From assembly GCA_030831135.1 (NCBI GenBank), contig JAURLR010000367.1, positions 1-12,562 of the forward strand: a stretch of DNA of 12,562 bases. The letters run 5' to 3'. The position numbers and the translations under genes were made by a program. Under the pieces are notes generated by a model. The model made no database searches. It worked only from the letters and a program-made list of their open reading frames with translations, and was not told where the DNA came from. The number at the start of each line of letters is the position of its first letter. Position 1 is the first letter of the stretch. This document shows, in pieces, positions 7,111 through 12,562 of the stretch. This DNA is from Alphaproteobacteria bacterium. Its GTDB lineage: Bacteria > Pseudomonadota > Alphaproteobacteria > UBA6615.

Positions 7111-7680
7111 TTAGTCGCGGGCGCGTTCGACATAGGTGGCATCGACCGTCGAGACAACGACGGAGGTGCCGGATTCGATGTGCGGGGGAACCAGAATGCG
7201 CACGCCGTTTTCGAGCATGGCTGGCTTGTAGGACGAGGTCGCCGTTTGTCCCTTGACCACCGGGTCGGCTTCCACGATCTGCAGGGTGACCCGCTCGGGC
7301 AGTGAGACGCCAAGCGCTTCTTCGTCATAGAACTCGATCTGGACAATCATGCCGTCCTGCAGGAAACGCGCCTGCTCGGCATCCAGGATGTCGCCATTGA
7401 GCTGAACCTGCTCATAGGTTTCCTGATCCATGAAGGTATAGGATTCGTCCGCAGCGAAGAGGAATTGATATTCCTTCTGCTCAAGCCGGACCCGCTCGAC
7501 AGATTCCGAGGAACGAAATCGTTCATTCAGCTTGGTGCCGTGTCGGATGTCCTTGAGTTCGACCTGCAGAAAGGCCCCACCCTTGCCGGGTTTGACATGC
7601 TGGGTCTTCACGACGCGCCAGAGCTGGCCCTGATGTTCGATGATATTGCCCGGTCGGATTTCGTTTCCGTCGATCTTCAT
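7111..7680 (-). CDS. efp: Translation elongation factor P
   Basis: This 189-residue factor binds between the ribosomal P and E sites and relieves stalling at consecutive prolines. All three beta-barrel domains are present at normal length. The tip loop of domain I reads VKPGKGGAF, with Lys33 at the position that is beta-lysylated in E. coli (Lys34); no modification enzymes are in this window. The C-terminal domain has the usual [19 protein letters not shown] end. The start ATG at 7680 follows a weak purine stretch (GAAAAGAA). The gene is 62 nt downstream of thiE. The OmpA-like protein nearby has proline runs of the kind that need EF-P, though that link is only inference. Confidence 0.98.
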   Translation of the reverse strand: MKIDGNEIRPGNIIEHQGQLWRVVKTQHVKPGKGGAFLQVELKDIRHGTKLNERFRSSESVERVRLEQKEYQFLFAADESYTFMDQETYEQVQLNGDILDAEQARFLQDGMIVQIEFYDEEALGVSLPERVTLQIVEADPVVKGQTATSSYKPAMLENGVRILVPPHIESGTSVVVSTVDATYVERARD

Positions 7681-7742
7681 TTCTTTTCGCCTGTAGAATT
7701 CTGCCTGCGGCGCGGATCACTAGCAGTTGCGCGAGGGCTTTT

Positions 7743-8441
7743 CTACCCCGTGCTGCGGGTGGTCTTGTCGAATGCATCATTGAAGGCCTGCACGGCTGCC
7801 GCCGGTCCTTCCGGGTGTGCCCAGACCCCGGCCGAGACGGCAAGGAAGTCGGCCCCGGCAGCGATCAGCGGCGCGCAATTCTCGACGGTAATGCCGCCGA
7901 TCGCTACGCAGGGCGCTTCCATGATGTCCGACCACCATTTCAGGATGTCGGGTCGCGCCTGGGATTTCGGTGCTTTCGTGGTGGTGGGATAGAACGCCCC
8001 GAAGGCCACATAGTCGGCCCCGGAATCAGCTGCCGTCATCGCGAGGTGGCGCGAGCCGTGACAGGTCACACCGACGATGGCCTTGCTCCCCATCAGGCGG
8101 CGGGCCTCGTTATAGGACGCGTCGTCCTGCCCCACATGCACCCCGTCGCAGCCGAGTTCGGCAGCCAGATCAGGCCGGTCGTTGAGGATGAAGGCCACAT
8201 CATGTTTCTGGGTGATCGGCAGAAGTGCTGCCGTTGCCCGTCGAATGGCGCCGTCATCTGCAGGGTTTGCGCCGGCAGCTTTGAGGCGCAATTGCAGGCA
8301 TGCCACATCACCTGCGGCCAACGCAGCTTCAAGCACCTTCGCGAAGTTGTCGAGATGCGCGCCGTCCAGATTGGATGGGCTGATGAGGTACAGGCGGCAG
8401 CGCGGAGTCTCCGCTGCGCCTTCGGTCGGGTCTGCGATCAG
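7743..8441 (-). CDS. thiE: Thiamine-phosphate synthase, probably with a CTG start
   Basis: ThiE condenses HMP pyrophosphate with thiazole phosphate to give thiamine phosphate. Visible family motifs are [25 protein letters not shown] with [28 protein letters not shown] and AIGGIT, all on a TIM barrel. The first ATG/GTG/TTG in frame is the GTG at 8336, which would remove the first beta strand. In-frame sequence upstream encodes [21 protein letters not shown], the normal ThiE N-terminus, and an in-frame TAA at 8446-8444 limits the extension. The best start is CTG at 8441, with AGGG 6 nt upstream and a 4-nt CTGA overlap with the fba stop, suggesting translational coupling. That gives 232 residues. 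The family call is firm and the start is inferred. Confidence 0.9.
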   Translation of the reverse strand: MIADPTEGAAETPRCRLYLISPSNLDGAHLDNFAKVLEAALAAGDVACLQLRLKAAGANPADDGAIRRATAALLPITQKHDVAFILNDRPDLAAELGCDGVHVGQDDASYNEARRLMGSKAIVGVTCHGSRHLAMTAADSGADYVAFGAFYPTTTKAPKSQARPDILKWWSDIMEAPCVAIGGITVENCAPLIAAGADFLAVSAGVWAHPEGPAAAVQAFNDAFDKTTRSTG

Positions 8442-9358
8442 AATTTACCCTGATAGATCTTGATGATGTTGCCCAGCAGATCGAGCGCGTCTTCGCGGCT
8501 GCGCTGGAAACTGTTGCGTCCGATGATGGAGCCATTGGCGCCACCGTCACGCAGCTGGCGGATTTCGTCGTAAATGGCGTCCGTGCCCTTGGCGGCACCA
8601 CCCGAGAACACCACCAGACGGCGGCCGCCGAAGGAGGCGTCCATGATATGTGCGATCCGCGCGTTCAGGGACGAGATGTCGATCTTCTCGGCGTCATAGA
8701 CCTTCTTGGCGTCCTTGCTCTCGATGAAATCCGTCGGCGGCTTCACCTTGATGATGTTGGCACCGAGCTGGGCGGCCATATGGGCGGCATAGGCGGTGAC
8801 ATCGATGGCCGTTTCACCGTCTTTCGACAGATCGCCGCCACGCGGATAGGACCAGATCACGACGGCCAGGCCAACGGACTTGGCTTCTTCGGTGATCTCG
8901 CGAATTTCCTCGATCATCTCGAACTGCTGCTCGGAGCCGGGATAGATCGTGAACCCGACAGCGGTGCAGCCCAGACGCAGCGCATCGCCGACCGAGCTGG
9001 TAATCGCCTGGTCCTTCGATACGGCATGGGAGTTCGAGGAATTCATCTTCAGAATCAGCGGAACAGAACCGGCATAGCTGTCGGCTGCGGCCTCGATCTG
9101 GCCGAGCGGGGCGGCGTAGGCGTTGAGCCCCGCATCGACGGCCAGCTGCGGAAAATAGTGCGGGTCATAGGCCGACGGGTTCGGCGCAAAGCTGCGAGCC
9201 GGGCCATGTTCCCATCCCTGATCGACAGGAAGAATGACCATCTTGCCCGTCCCGGCCAGCTTGCCGGTCATCAGGATGCGGGCGAGGTTGGTTTTGGTGC
9301 CTGGATTGTCGCTTTCATACCAGGACAGAATTTTGCGGACGCGCTGCGTGACTCTCAT
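8438..9358 (-). CDS. fba: Class I fructose-bisphosphate aldolase, DhnA/FbaB (archaeal-type) family
   Basis: This 306-residue aldolase reversibly cleaves fructose 1,6-bisphosphate to dihydroxyacetone phosphate and glyceraldehyde 3-phosphate in glycolysis and gluconeogenesis, using a lysine Schiff base and no metal. It has VDQGWEHGP (45-53), YPRGG (171-175, with the likely proton-donor tyrosine) and NIIKVKPP (201-208), which carries the Schiff-base lysine (Lys204 or Lys206). A phosphate-binding end has VFSGG and [10 protein letters not shown]. The ATG at 9358 follows a good Shine-Dalgarno (GGAAGA). The 16 extra residues possible upstream (from 9406) have no support. The stop overlaps the thiE CTG. 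The gene lies near gap and a transketolase gene, fitting a central-carbon locus, and directly follows a class II-aldolase-like relic. Confidence 0.94.
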   Translation of the reverse strand: MRVTQRVRKILSWYESDNPGTKTNLARILMTGKLAGTGKMVILPVDQGWEHGPARSFAPNPSAYDPHYFPQLAVDAGLNAYAAPLGQIEAAADSYAGSVPLILKMNSSNSHAVSKDQAITSSVGDALRLGCTAVGFTIYPGSEQQFEMIEEIREITEEAKSVGLAVVIWSYPRGGDLSKDGETAIDVTAYAAHMAAQLGANIIKVKPPTDFIESKDAKKVYDAEKIDISSLNARIAHIMDASFGGRRLVVFSGGAAKGTDAIYDEIRQLRDGGANGSIIGRNSFQRSREDALDLLGNIIKIYQGKF

Positions 9359-9436
9359 CGTGTTTCTTCCCGTGTTCGGAACCGGTCCTTCGCACCACGA
9401 AGCCAAGTCGCGGAATGGACGTCTATGCCTAGTGAA

Positions 9437-9886
9437 TTAGCCGAGGGCGCGGGGTTTTGCAACGCCAGCCGATAGTTTGCCCAGGTGGTTTTCACAATCG
9501 CCTTGTGGATCGTTTGACCCGGCAAGATCACAAGCTGTGTCCCATGCGATGGGGAGAATCGCCACACCGGATTGCCCGGCGATATCCACAAGTCGTTCAA
9601 AGCCGGGGTCCGGGACGGAGATCGCAATCGCTTCGACACCTTCGCGGATCGCGGCCAGCGCCGTGCCGGGTTCGTCTGCGCAATCGAGAATGCTGGTGGT
9701 GGCGGTGGCGGCGGGCACAGCGGCGCGCGCCTGGGCGATCAATGCGCGCCACCAGCCCGCACCACCGGCGCGCGCGGCCCCCGGCGCGCTGATCAGAATC
9801 ACCGGGATGTCCAGCTGCTCTGCCACCTTGAGCGCCGTAATCGCGTGTTGCAGGTCGTGAACGATGAAGGTGGCCGGCGCGCTCAT
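9437..9886 (-). CDS. Uncharacterised protein resembling the N-terminal half of a class II aldolase, lacking its metal ligand
   Basis: This 149-residue protein starts at ATG 9886 (MSAPATFIVHDLQHA). I see a likely match to class II fructose/tagatose-bisphosphate aldolases. FIVHDLQHAITALKVAEQL with IPVILISAPGA and AGG parallels the family pattern F-V-N-L-E-A-x-AEEL-SPVIL-S-GA-AGG. ILDCADEPGTALAAIREGV then falls where the catalytic HLDHG and following helix should be. The aspartate (Asp68) is kept, but the zinc-binding His is Cys69. The protein stops near residue 149, before the later zinc histidines, so it cannot be an active class II aldolase. It lies 78 nt upstream of the class I aldolase gene, probably in one transcript. 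A regulatory or vestigial role is possible. The homology was read by eye and needs profile searching. Residues upstream of 9886 (to 9979) overlap lysR and its promoter and are not counted. Confidence 0.7.
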   Translation of the reverse strand: MSAPATFIVHDLQHAITALKVAEQLDIPVILISAPGAARAGGAGWWRALIAQARAAVPAATATTSILDCADEPGTALAAIREGVEAIAISVPDPGFERLVDIAGQSGVAILPIAWDTACDLAGSNDPQGDCENHLGKLSAGVAKPRALG

Positions 9887-9907
9887 GGGCTCAGTTGTGG
9901 TTCTTGC

Positions 9908-9936
9908 TTGAAACAGGGTCGCGTAAGCAGTACACC
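9908..9936 (+). promoter_or_regulatory. Weak candidate promoter of lysR
   Basis: TTGAAA (9908-9913) is followed after 17 nt by TACACC (9931-9936). The -35 is good and the -10 is poor. Transcription would start near 9943, directly on the TTCC-N5-GGAA site. That position would suit negative autoregulation, typical of LysR genes. Confidence 0.35.
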
Positions 9937-9941
9937 AATTG

Positions 9942-9954
9942 TTCCATATGGGAA
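9942..9954. promoter_or_regulatory. Candidate LysR operator 1 (TTCCATATGGGAA)
   Basis: This 13-bp near-palindrome has TTCC/GGAA arms and fits the LysR T-N11-A rule. It lies 15 bp before the lysR start codon and 55 bp upstream of the divergent aldolase-like/fba operon start, so one bound site could affect both directions. A sister site with the same arms and a similar CAATT flank is at 11171-11183. Confidence 0.6.
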
Positions 9955-9969
9955 TAAAAAGGCGGGATT

Positions 9970-10878
9970 GTGGACACATTGACCTCGATGCAATTGTTCG
10001 TAAGTGCCGTTGAGTCGGGAAGCTTCTCGGCGACAGCGCGATCCATGAATTTGACGCCCTCGGCGGTCAGCAAGCAGATTTCACGTCTCGAAGACCGCCT
10101 CGGGGCGCGCCTGTTCAATCGCACGACCCGCCAGCTGGCACCGACCGAAGAAGGCCGCGCCTATTATGAGCGTTGCCAGCGCATCCTTGCAGATATTCAG
10201 GAAGCCGAAGCGGCCGTCACGGAACTCAACGCCGATCCACGCGGGGTGTTGCGTCTCAACATGCCCGTTGTGTTTGGGCGACGCCATATCGTGCCCATTC
10301 TGGGAGAGTTTCTGGAGCGCTATCCGAATGTCTCGATGGAGCTTTCGATGTCGGACCAATTCGTCGATCCGATTGCCGAAGGCTCGGACATGTTGATCCG
10401 GGTGGGTGAATTGAAGGATTCCAGTCTGATTGCGCGAAAGCTTGCCGAGGCACGCCGGGTGATCGCGGCGACACCGGGATACTGGAAAAAGCACGGGTGC
10501 CCGGACAAGCCCGAAGATCTGCGGGTGCATAACTGTCTGACCTATTCCTATCTTTCGAGCGGCAATACCTGGCGCATGACGGACACTGCGGGCAAGGAGC
10601 ATGTCGTCCAGGCGACGGGAAATCTCGCCTCCAACAATGGTGAAGCCCTGCTCGAAGCCGCGCTTCAGGGGCTCGGGATCGTCAACCTGCCGACCTGGAT
10701 GGTGGGTCCTGATCTTGAATCCGGGCGCCTTGTCGAGGTGCTGGGCGACTACGCCCAGCCGGAGCCCTCGGTGCATGCGATCTATCCGCCCGGCCGCCAT
10801 TTGTCGGCCAAGGTTCGCGCCTTTGTGGATTTCCTGGCCAATCATTTCAAGGAACGACCGCTCGGCAAGGCGGCCTGA
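9970..10878 (+). CDS. LysR-family transcriptional regulator (CrgA-like group)
   Basis: This 302-residue DNA-binding regulator has an N-terminal winged helix-turn-helix (about 1-60): FVSAVESGSFSATARSMNLT, then SAVSKQISRLEDRLGARLFNR and TTRQLAPTEEGRAYYERC. A linker helix and a periplasmic-binding-protein-like effector domain (about 90-295) follow, containing GVLRLNMPVVFGRRHIVPIL and LASNNGEALLEAALQGLGIV. The start is GTG at 9970, preceded by AAGGCGGG; it gives the usual MDTLTSMQLFV opening. The ligand is unknown. The gene points away from the aldolase operon and toward a small gene, sharing a terminator with it. Matching candidate operators lie in its own promoter and upstream of the small gene. 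It probably controls itself, the small gene and perhaps the aldolase operon. Confidence 0.93.
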   Translation: MDTLTSMQLFVSAVESGSFSATARSMNLTPSAVSKQISRLEDRLGARLFNRTTRQLAPTEEGRAYYERCQRILADIQEAEAAVTELNADPRGVLRLNMPVVFGRRHIVPILGEFLERYPNVSMELSMSDQFVDPIAEGSDMLIRVGELKDSSLIARKLAEARRVIAATPGYWKKHGCPDKPEDLRVHNCLTYSYLSSGNTWRMTDTAGKEHVVQATGNLASNNGEALLEAALQGLGIVNLPTWMVGPDLESGRLVEVLGDYAQPEPSVHAIYPPGRHLSAKVRAFVDFLANHFKERPLGKAA

Positions 10879-10882
10879 CAAA

Positions 10883-10909
10883 AAAAGCCCGGGACGGTCC
10901 CGGGCTTTT
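10883..10909. terminator. Bidirectional Rho-independent terminator between lysR and the small gene
   Basis: AAAAGCCCGGGAC and GTCCCGGGCTTTT are perfect 13-bp inverse complements around a single G, so the real loop opens a few pairs. The A-run on one side and T-run on the other allow termination in both directions. It starts 4 bp after the lysR stop and lies 21 bp from the stop of the converging small gene. Confidence 0.93.
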
Positions 10910-10930
10910 CTATGTCGATGTCGCGTGTTG

Positions 10931-11071
10931 TTAGCGGCGGAACGCCCGGCGCAGCGCGCGGGCCGAGGCGCGAAAGATGTGCACCGTGACTTCACCCTGC
11001 AATTCGCGGGCACGGGCCTCGATCTGCTGATATTCAGAAGCGCTCGGTGCGTGGTTCAAATCCTGTGACAT
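10931..11071 (-). CDS. Small arginine-rich protein of 46 residues, function unknown
   Basis: ATG at 11071 to TAA at 10931 encodes 46 residues. It opens MSQDLNHAPSASEYQQIEAR, continues ARELQGEVTVHIFRASAR and ends ALRRAFRR. A strong Shine-Dalgarno (GAGGAGA) lies 5 nt before the ATG, and there is a promoter-like sequence at 11118-11145 and a terminator behind it, so it looks like a real gene. The second half is a predicted amphipathic basic helix with about nine arginines. It recalls short Arg-rich proteins of alphaproteobacteria such as the RSP_7527 and DUF1127 types, but I cannot assign a family with certainty. It is convergent with lysR and carries a candidate LysR site about 66 bp upstream of its predicted transcript start, so the two may form a regulator/target pair. 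Confidence 0.75.
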   Translation of the reverse strand: MSQDLNHAPSASEYQQIEARARELQGEVTVHIFRASARALRRAFRR

Positions 11072-11117
11072 TGTCTTCTCCTCGTTGTTTGGCTGCGGAA
11101 TGTGCCGCGTTGAGGAG

Positions 11118-11145
11118 AATATAGGTGTGATCTATTTCAGAACAA
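11118..11145 (-). promoter_or_regulatory. Candidate promoter of the small gene
   Basis: On the minus strand TTGTTC (11145-11140) is followed after 16 nt by TATATT (11123-11118). The -10 is good and the -35 weak, as expected for an activator-dependent promoter. The start would be near 11111, giving a 40-nt leader. The LysR-type site at 11171-11183 is then centred near -66, the usual place of a LysR recognition site. Confidence 0.45.
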
Positions 11146-11170
11146 ATACGTAAAAAAGTCATACAATTTA

Positions 11171-11183
11171 TTCCAATATGGAA
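11171..11183. promoter_or_regulatory. Candidate LysR operator 2 (TTCCAATATGGAA)
   Basis: This 13-bp near-palindrome has the TTCC/GGAA arms and T-N11-A form of operator 1, and both are preceded by CAATT. It lies between the gap terminator and the small gene promoter, so its most likely target is the small gene. Confidence 0.6.
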
Positions 11184-11194
11184 TTTGTGGGGTC

Positions 11195-11230
11195 ATAAAA
11201 AGCCTCCCGCAGGTTTCCCCTGGGCAGCTT
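11195..11230 (-). terminator. Probable terminator of gap
   Basis: On the minus strand AAGCTGCCCAGG pairs imperfectly with CCTGCGGGAGGCTT (one mismatch, one G-T pair and a 2-nt bulge) around GGAAA, then runs into TTTTTATG. It begins 20 nt after the gap stop codon, so transcription probably ends here and does not continue into a pgk gene. Confidence 0.65.
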
Positions 11231-11250
11231 TCGTTATGAATATCCGTGGG

Positions 11251-12276
11251 TTAGCCGAGCTTTGCCATCTGGACGGCGGTGTCGCTCATGCGGTTCGAGA
11301 AACCCCACTCATTGTCGTACCAGCTCAGGACTCGCACCATCCGGCCATCGGTGACCTGGGTCTGGGTGGCATCGAATGCCGAACTGGCCGGGTCATGGTT
11401 GAAGTCGATCGACACCAGCGGTGCGTCATTGATCGTCAGGATGTCCTTCAAGGGACCCTTCGCCGCGGCCTTGCGCATGGCATCGTTGATTTCCTCGACC
11501 GAGGTGTTCTTCTTGGCCTCGATGACGAGATCCACCATCGAGACATTCGCCGTCGGGACGCGAACGGCCGTGCCGTCGAGCTTGCCTGCGAGTTCGGGCA
11601 GCACAAGGCCAACGGCCCGGGCCGCACCGGTCGAGGTCGGGATGATCGAACAGGCGGCCGCACGTGCCCGGCGCAGATCAGAGTGGAGCGTGTCCACCGA
11701 GGGCTGGTCGCCGGTGTAGCTGTGCACCGTGGTCATGAAGCCGTGCTTGATGCCGACGGTCTTGTCGAGCACTGCGGCAATGGGGGCCAGACAGTTGGTT
11801 GTGCACGACGCGTTTGAGACGATCTTGTGGGACTTGCGCAGCTTGCTGTCGTTCACACCCTGCACCACGGTGATGTCGGCACCGCTTGCCGGGGCCGATA
11901 TCAGGACCTTCTTGGCGCCAGCTTGCAGATGTTTGCCCGCCGCCTCTTTCGAGGTGAAAATGCCGGTGCATTCCAGCACGACGTCGATGTCCAGATCGCC
12001 CCAGGGCAGGGCTGCCGGATCGCGCTCGGACAGGACCTTGATCGAGCGGCCGATGGTCGATTTGGCACCGAGATTGATCGACGATTTGGTCGTGGTGATC
12101 TTGCCGGGGAAACGGCCATGTGCCGTGTCATAGCCCAGCATGTGAGCATTGGCATCGACCGAACCCAGATCGTTGATGGCCACGAACTCGATATCCTTGC
12201 GGCCCTGTTCGTAGGCCGCCCGCAGAACCAGTCGCCCAATTCGTCCAAAACCATTGATCGCAACGCGAACCGCCAT
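11251..12276 (-). CDS. gap: Glyceraldehyde-3-phosphate dehydrogenase, type I
   Basis: This 341-residue cytoplasmic enzyme oxidises and phosphorylates glyceraldehyde 3-phosphate to 1,3-bisphosphoglycerate. The Rossmann motif is INGFGRIGR (7-15). AINDL places Asp36 at the position that favours NAD+. SNASCTTNC (154-162) has catalytic Cys158, and [10 protein letters not shown] has base His185. The C-terminal [11 protein letters not shown] is intact. I used ATG 12276, which has GAGGAG closely upstream; the GTG one codon earlier is less likely. It lies 40 nt downstream of a transketolase gene on the same strand, so the two are probably one operon. A terminator follows it. pgk, often next in this order in relatives, is absent. 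Confidence 0.97.
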   Translation of the reverse strand: MAVRVAINGFGRIGRLVLRAAYEQGRKDIEFVAINDLGSVDANAHMLGYDTAHGRFPGKITTTKSSINLGAKSTIGRSIKVLSERDPAALPWGDLDIDVVLECTGIFTSKEAAGKHLQAGAKKVLISAPASGADITVVQGVNDSKLRKSHKIVSNASCTTNCLAPIAAVLDKTVGIKHGFMTTVHSYTGDQPSVDTLHSDLRRARAAACSIIPTSTGAARAVGLVLPELAGKLDGTAVRVPTANVSMVDLVIEAKKNTSVEEINDAMRKAAAKGPLKDILTINDAPLVSIDFNHDPASSAFDATQTQVTDGRMVRVLSWYDNEWGFSNRMSDTAVQMAKLG

Positions 12277-12316
12277 CACTCTCTCCTCGTCTTAACGCTT
12301 GTTCAGAAATACCGCG

Positions 12317-12562
12317 TCAGCCGATTGTCGACCGGACGCGTTCGACCACGGCATCTGCCGTAATCCCGAAATGTTTGTAGACCTCAGGCGCCGGTGCCGA
12401 GGCACCGAACCCGGGCATACCTACGATATTGGCTTCGGCAACACCATAGCGTGCCCAACCAAAGGTAACGCCGGCTTCGACCGCAACACGCACGCCCTCG
12501 CCGAGCGTCGCCGCACGATAGGCTTCGTCCTGTGCGTCGAACAATTCCCAGCATGGCATGGA
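12317..12562 (-). CDS. tkt: Transketolase, C-terminal 81 residues only
   Basis: This is the 3' end of a thiamine-diphosphate-dependent transketolase, which moves two-carbon units between sugar phosphates in the pentose phosphate pathway. The gene runs off the right edge. The visible part is the C-terminal domain: SMPCWELFDAQDEAYR, then VRVAVEAGVTFGWARYG and MPGFGASAPAPEVYKHFGIT, all standard for TktA. It ends at TGA 12317, 40 nt before gap. Because the enzyme needs thiamine diphosphate, thiE in the same locus fits its cofactor supply, though this link is an inference. Confidence 0.95.
   Translation of the reverse strand, partial: SMPCWELFDAQDEAYRAATLGEGVRVAVEAGVTFGWARYGVAEANIVGMPGFGASAPAPEVYKHFGITADAVVERVRSTIG

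Noticed and set aside
9359..9406. Earlier start of the class I aldolase at 9406
   Set aside because: ATG 9358 has a clear GGAAGA Shine-Dalgarno and gives the family's normal length; the extra residues look unrelated.
9887..9979. Upstream extension of the aldolase-like protein to 9979
   Set aside because: It would run through the candidate operator and overlap the lysR start. The similarity to class II aldolases begins just after ATG 9886.
1..12562. Mobile elements, CRISPR arrays, tRNA or rRNA genes
   Set aside because: I saw no transposase or integrase reading frame, no regularly spaced repeats and no tRNA- or rRNA-like sequence on either strand.

Overview
The window is about 12.6 kb of moderately high-GC DNA with the gene content and protein sequences of an alphaproteobacterium. 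The best guess is the Caulobacterales/Maricaulales/Hyphomonadales side (Maricaulis- or Hyphomonas-like). That placement is an inference from the cysteine-free L31, the DhnA-type class I aldolase beside thiE and efp, and the IbpA-type Hsp20; no rRNA is present to confirm it. Almost every gene is chromosomal housekeeping. There is no tRNA, rRNA, CRISPR array, insertion sequence or phage gene.

Layout from left to right: (1) 1-448, minus strand: the 5' part of an IbpA-type small heat-shock gene, with a well-matched sigma-32 promoter, a leader that looks like a ROSE RNA thermometer, an unexplained perfect 11-bp inverted repeat, and the rpmE terminator. (2) rpmE (minus) diverges from an MsbA-like half-size ABC exporter (plus). 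(3) 2672-6136, minus strand: a three-gene cluster encoding a secreted proline-rich OmpA-domain protein, a MotA/TolQ/ExbB-like channel subunit with a long cytoplasmic tail, and a MotB-like protein with a very long coiled coil before its OmpA domain. Together these look like an uncharacterised proton-driven envelope machine. (4) 6256-9886, minus strand: suhB-type inositol monophosphatase, efp, thiE, a class I fructose-bisphosphate aldolase, and a small protein that resembles a decayed N-terminal half of a class II aldolase. thiE has no usable ATG/GTG/TTG at its expected start and probably begins at a CTG overlapping the fba stop codon. (5) 9970-11071: a LysR-type regulator (plus) and a newly recognised 46-codon arginine-rich gene (minus) facing each other across a shared bidirectional terminator. 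(6) 11251-12562, minus strand: gap and the 3' end of a transketolase gene.

The most interesting structure is region 5. The convergent lysR/small-gene pair sits between gap and fba, where pgk is often found in related bacteria, and no pgk is present here. Closely related 13-bp TTCC-N5-GGAA sites, which fit the LysR T-N11-A rule, lie outside each end of the pair: one just upstream of lysR, in the space it shares with the aldolase operon, and one about 66 bp upstream of the predicted start of the small-gene transcript. This suggests a self-contained regulatory cassette (LysR regulator, small basic protein, two operators) placed inside a central-carbon locus and possibly also acting on the aldolase/thiE operon.
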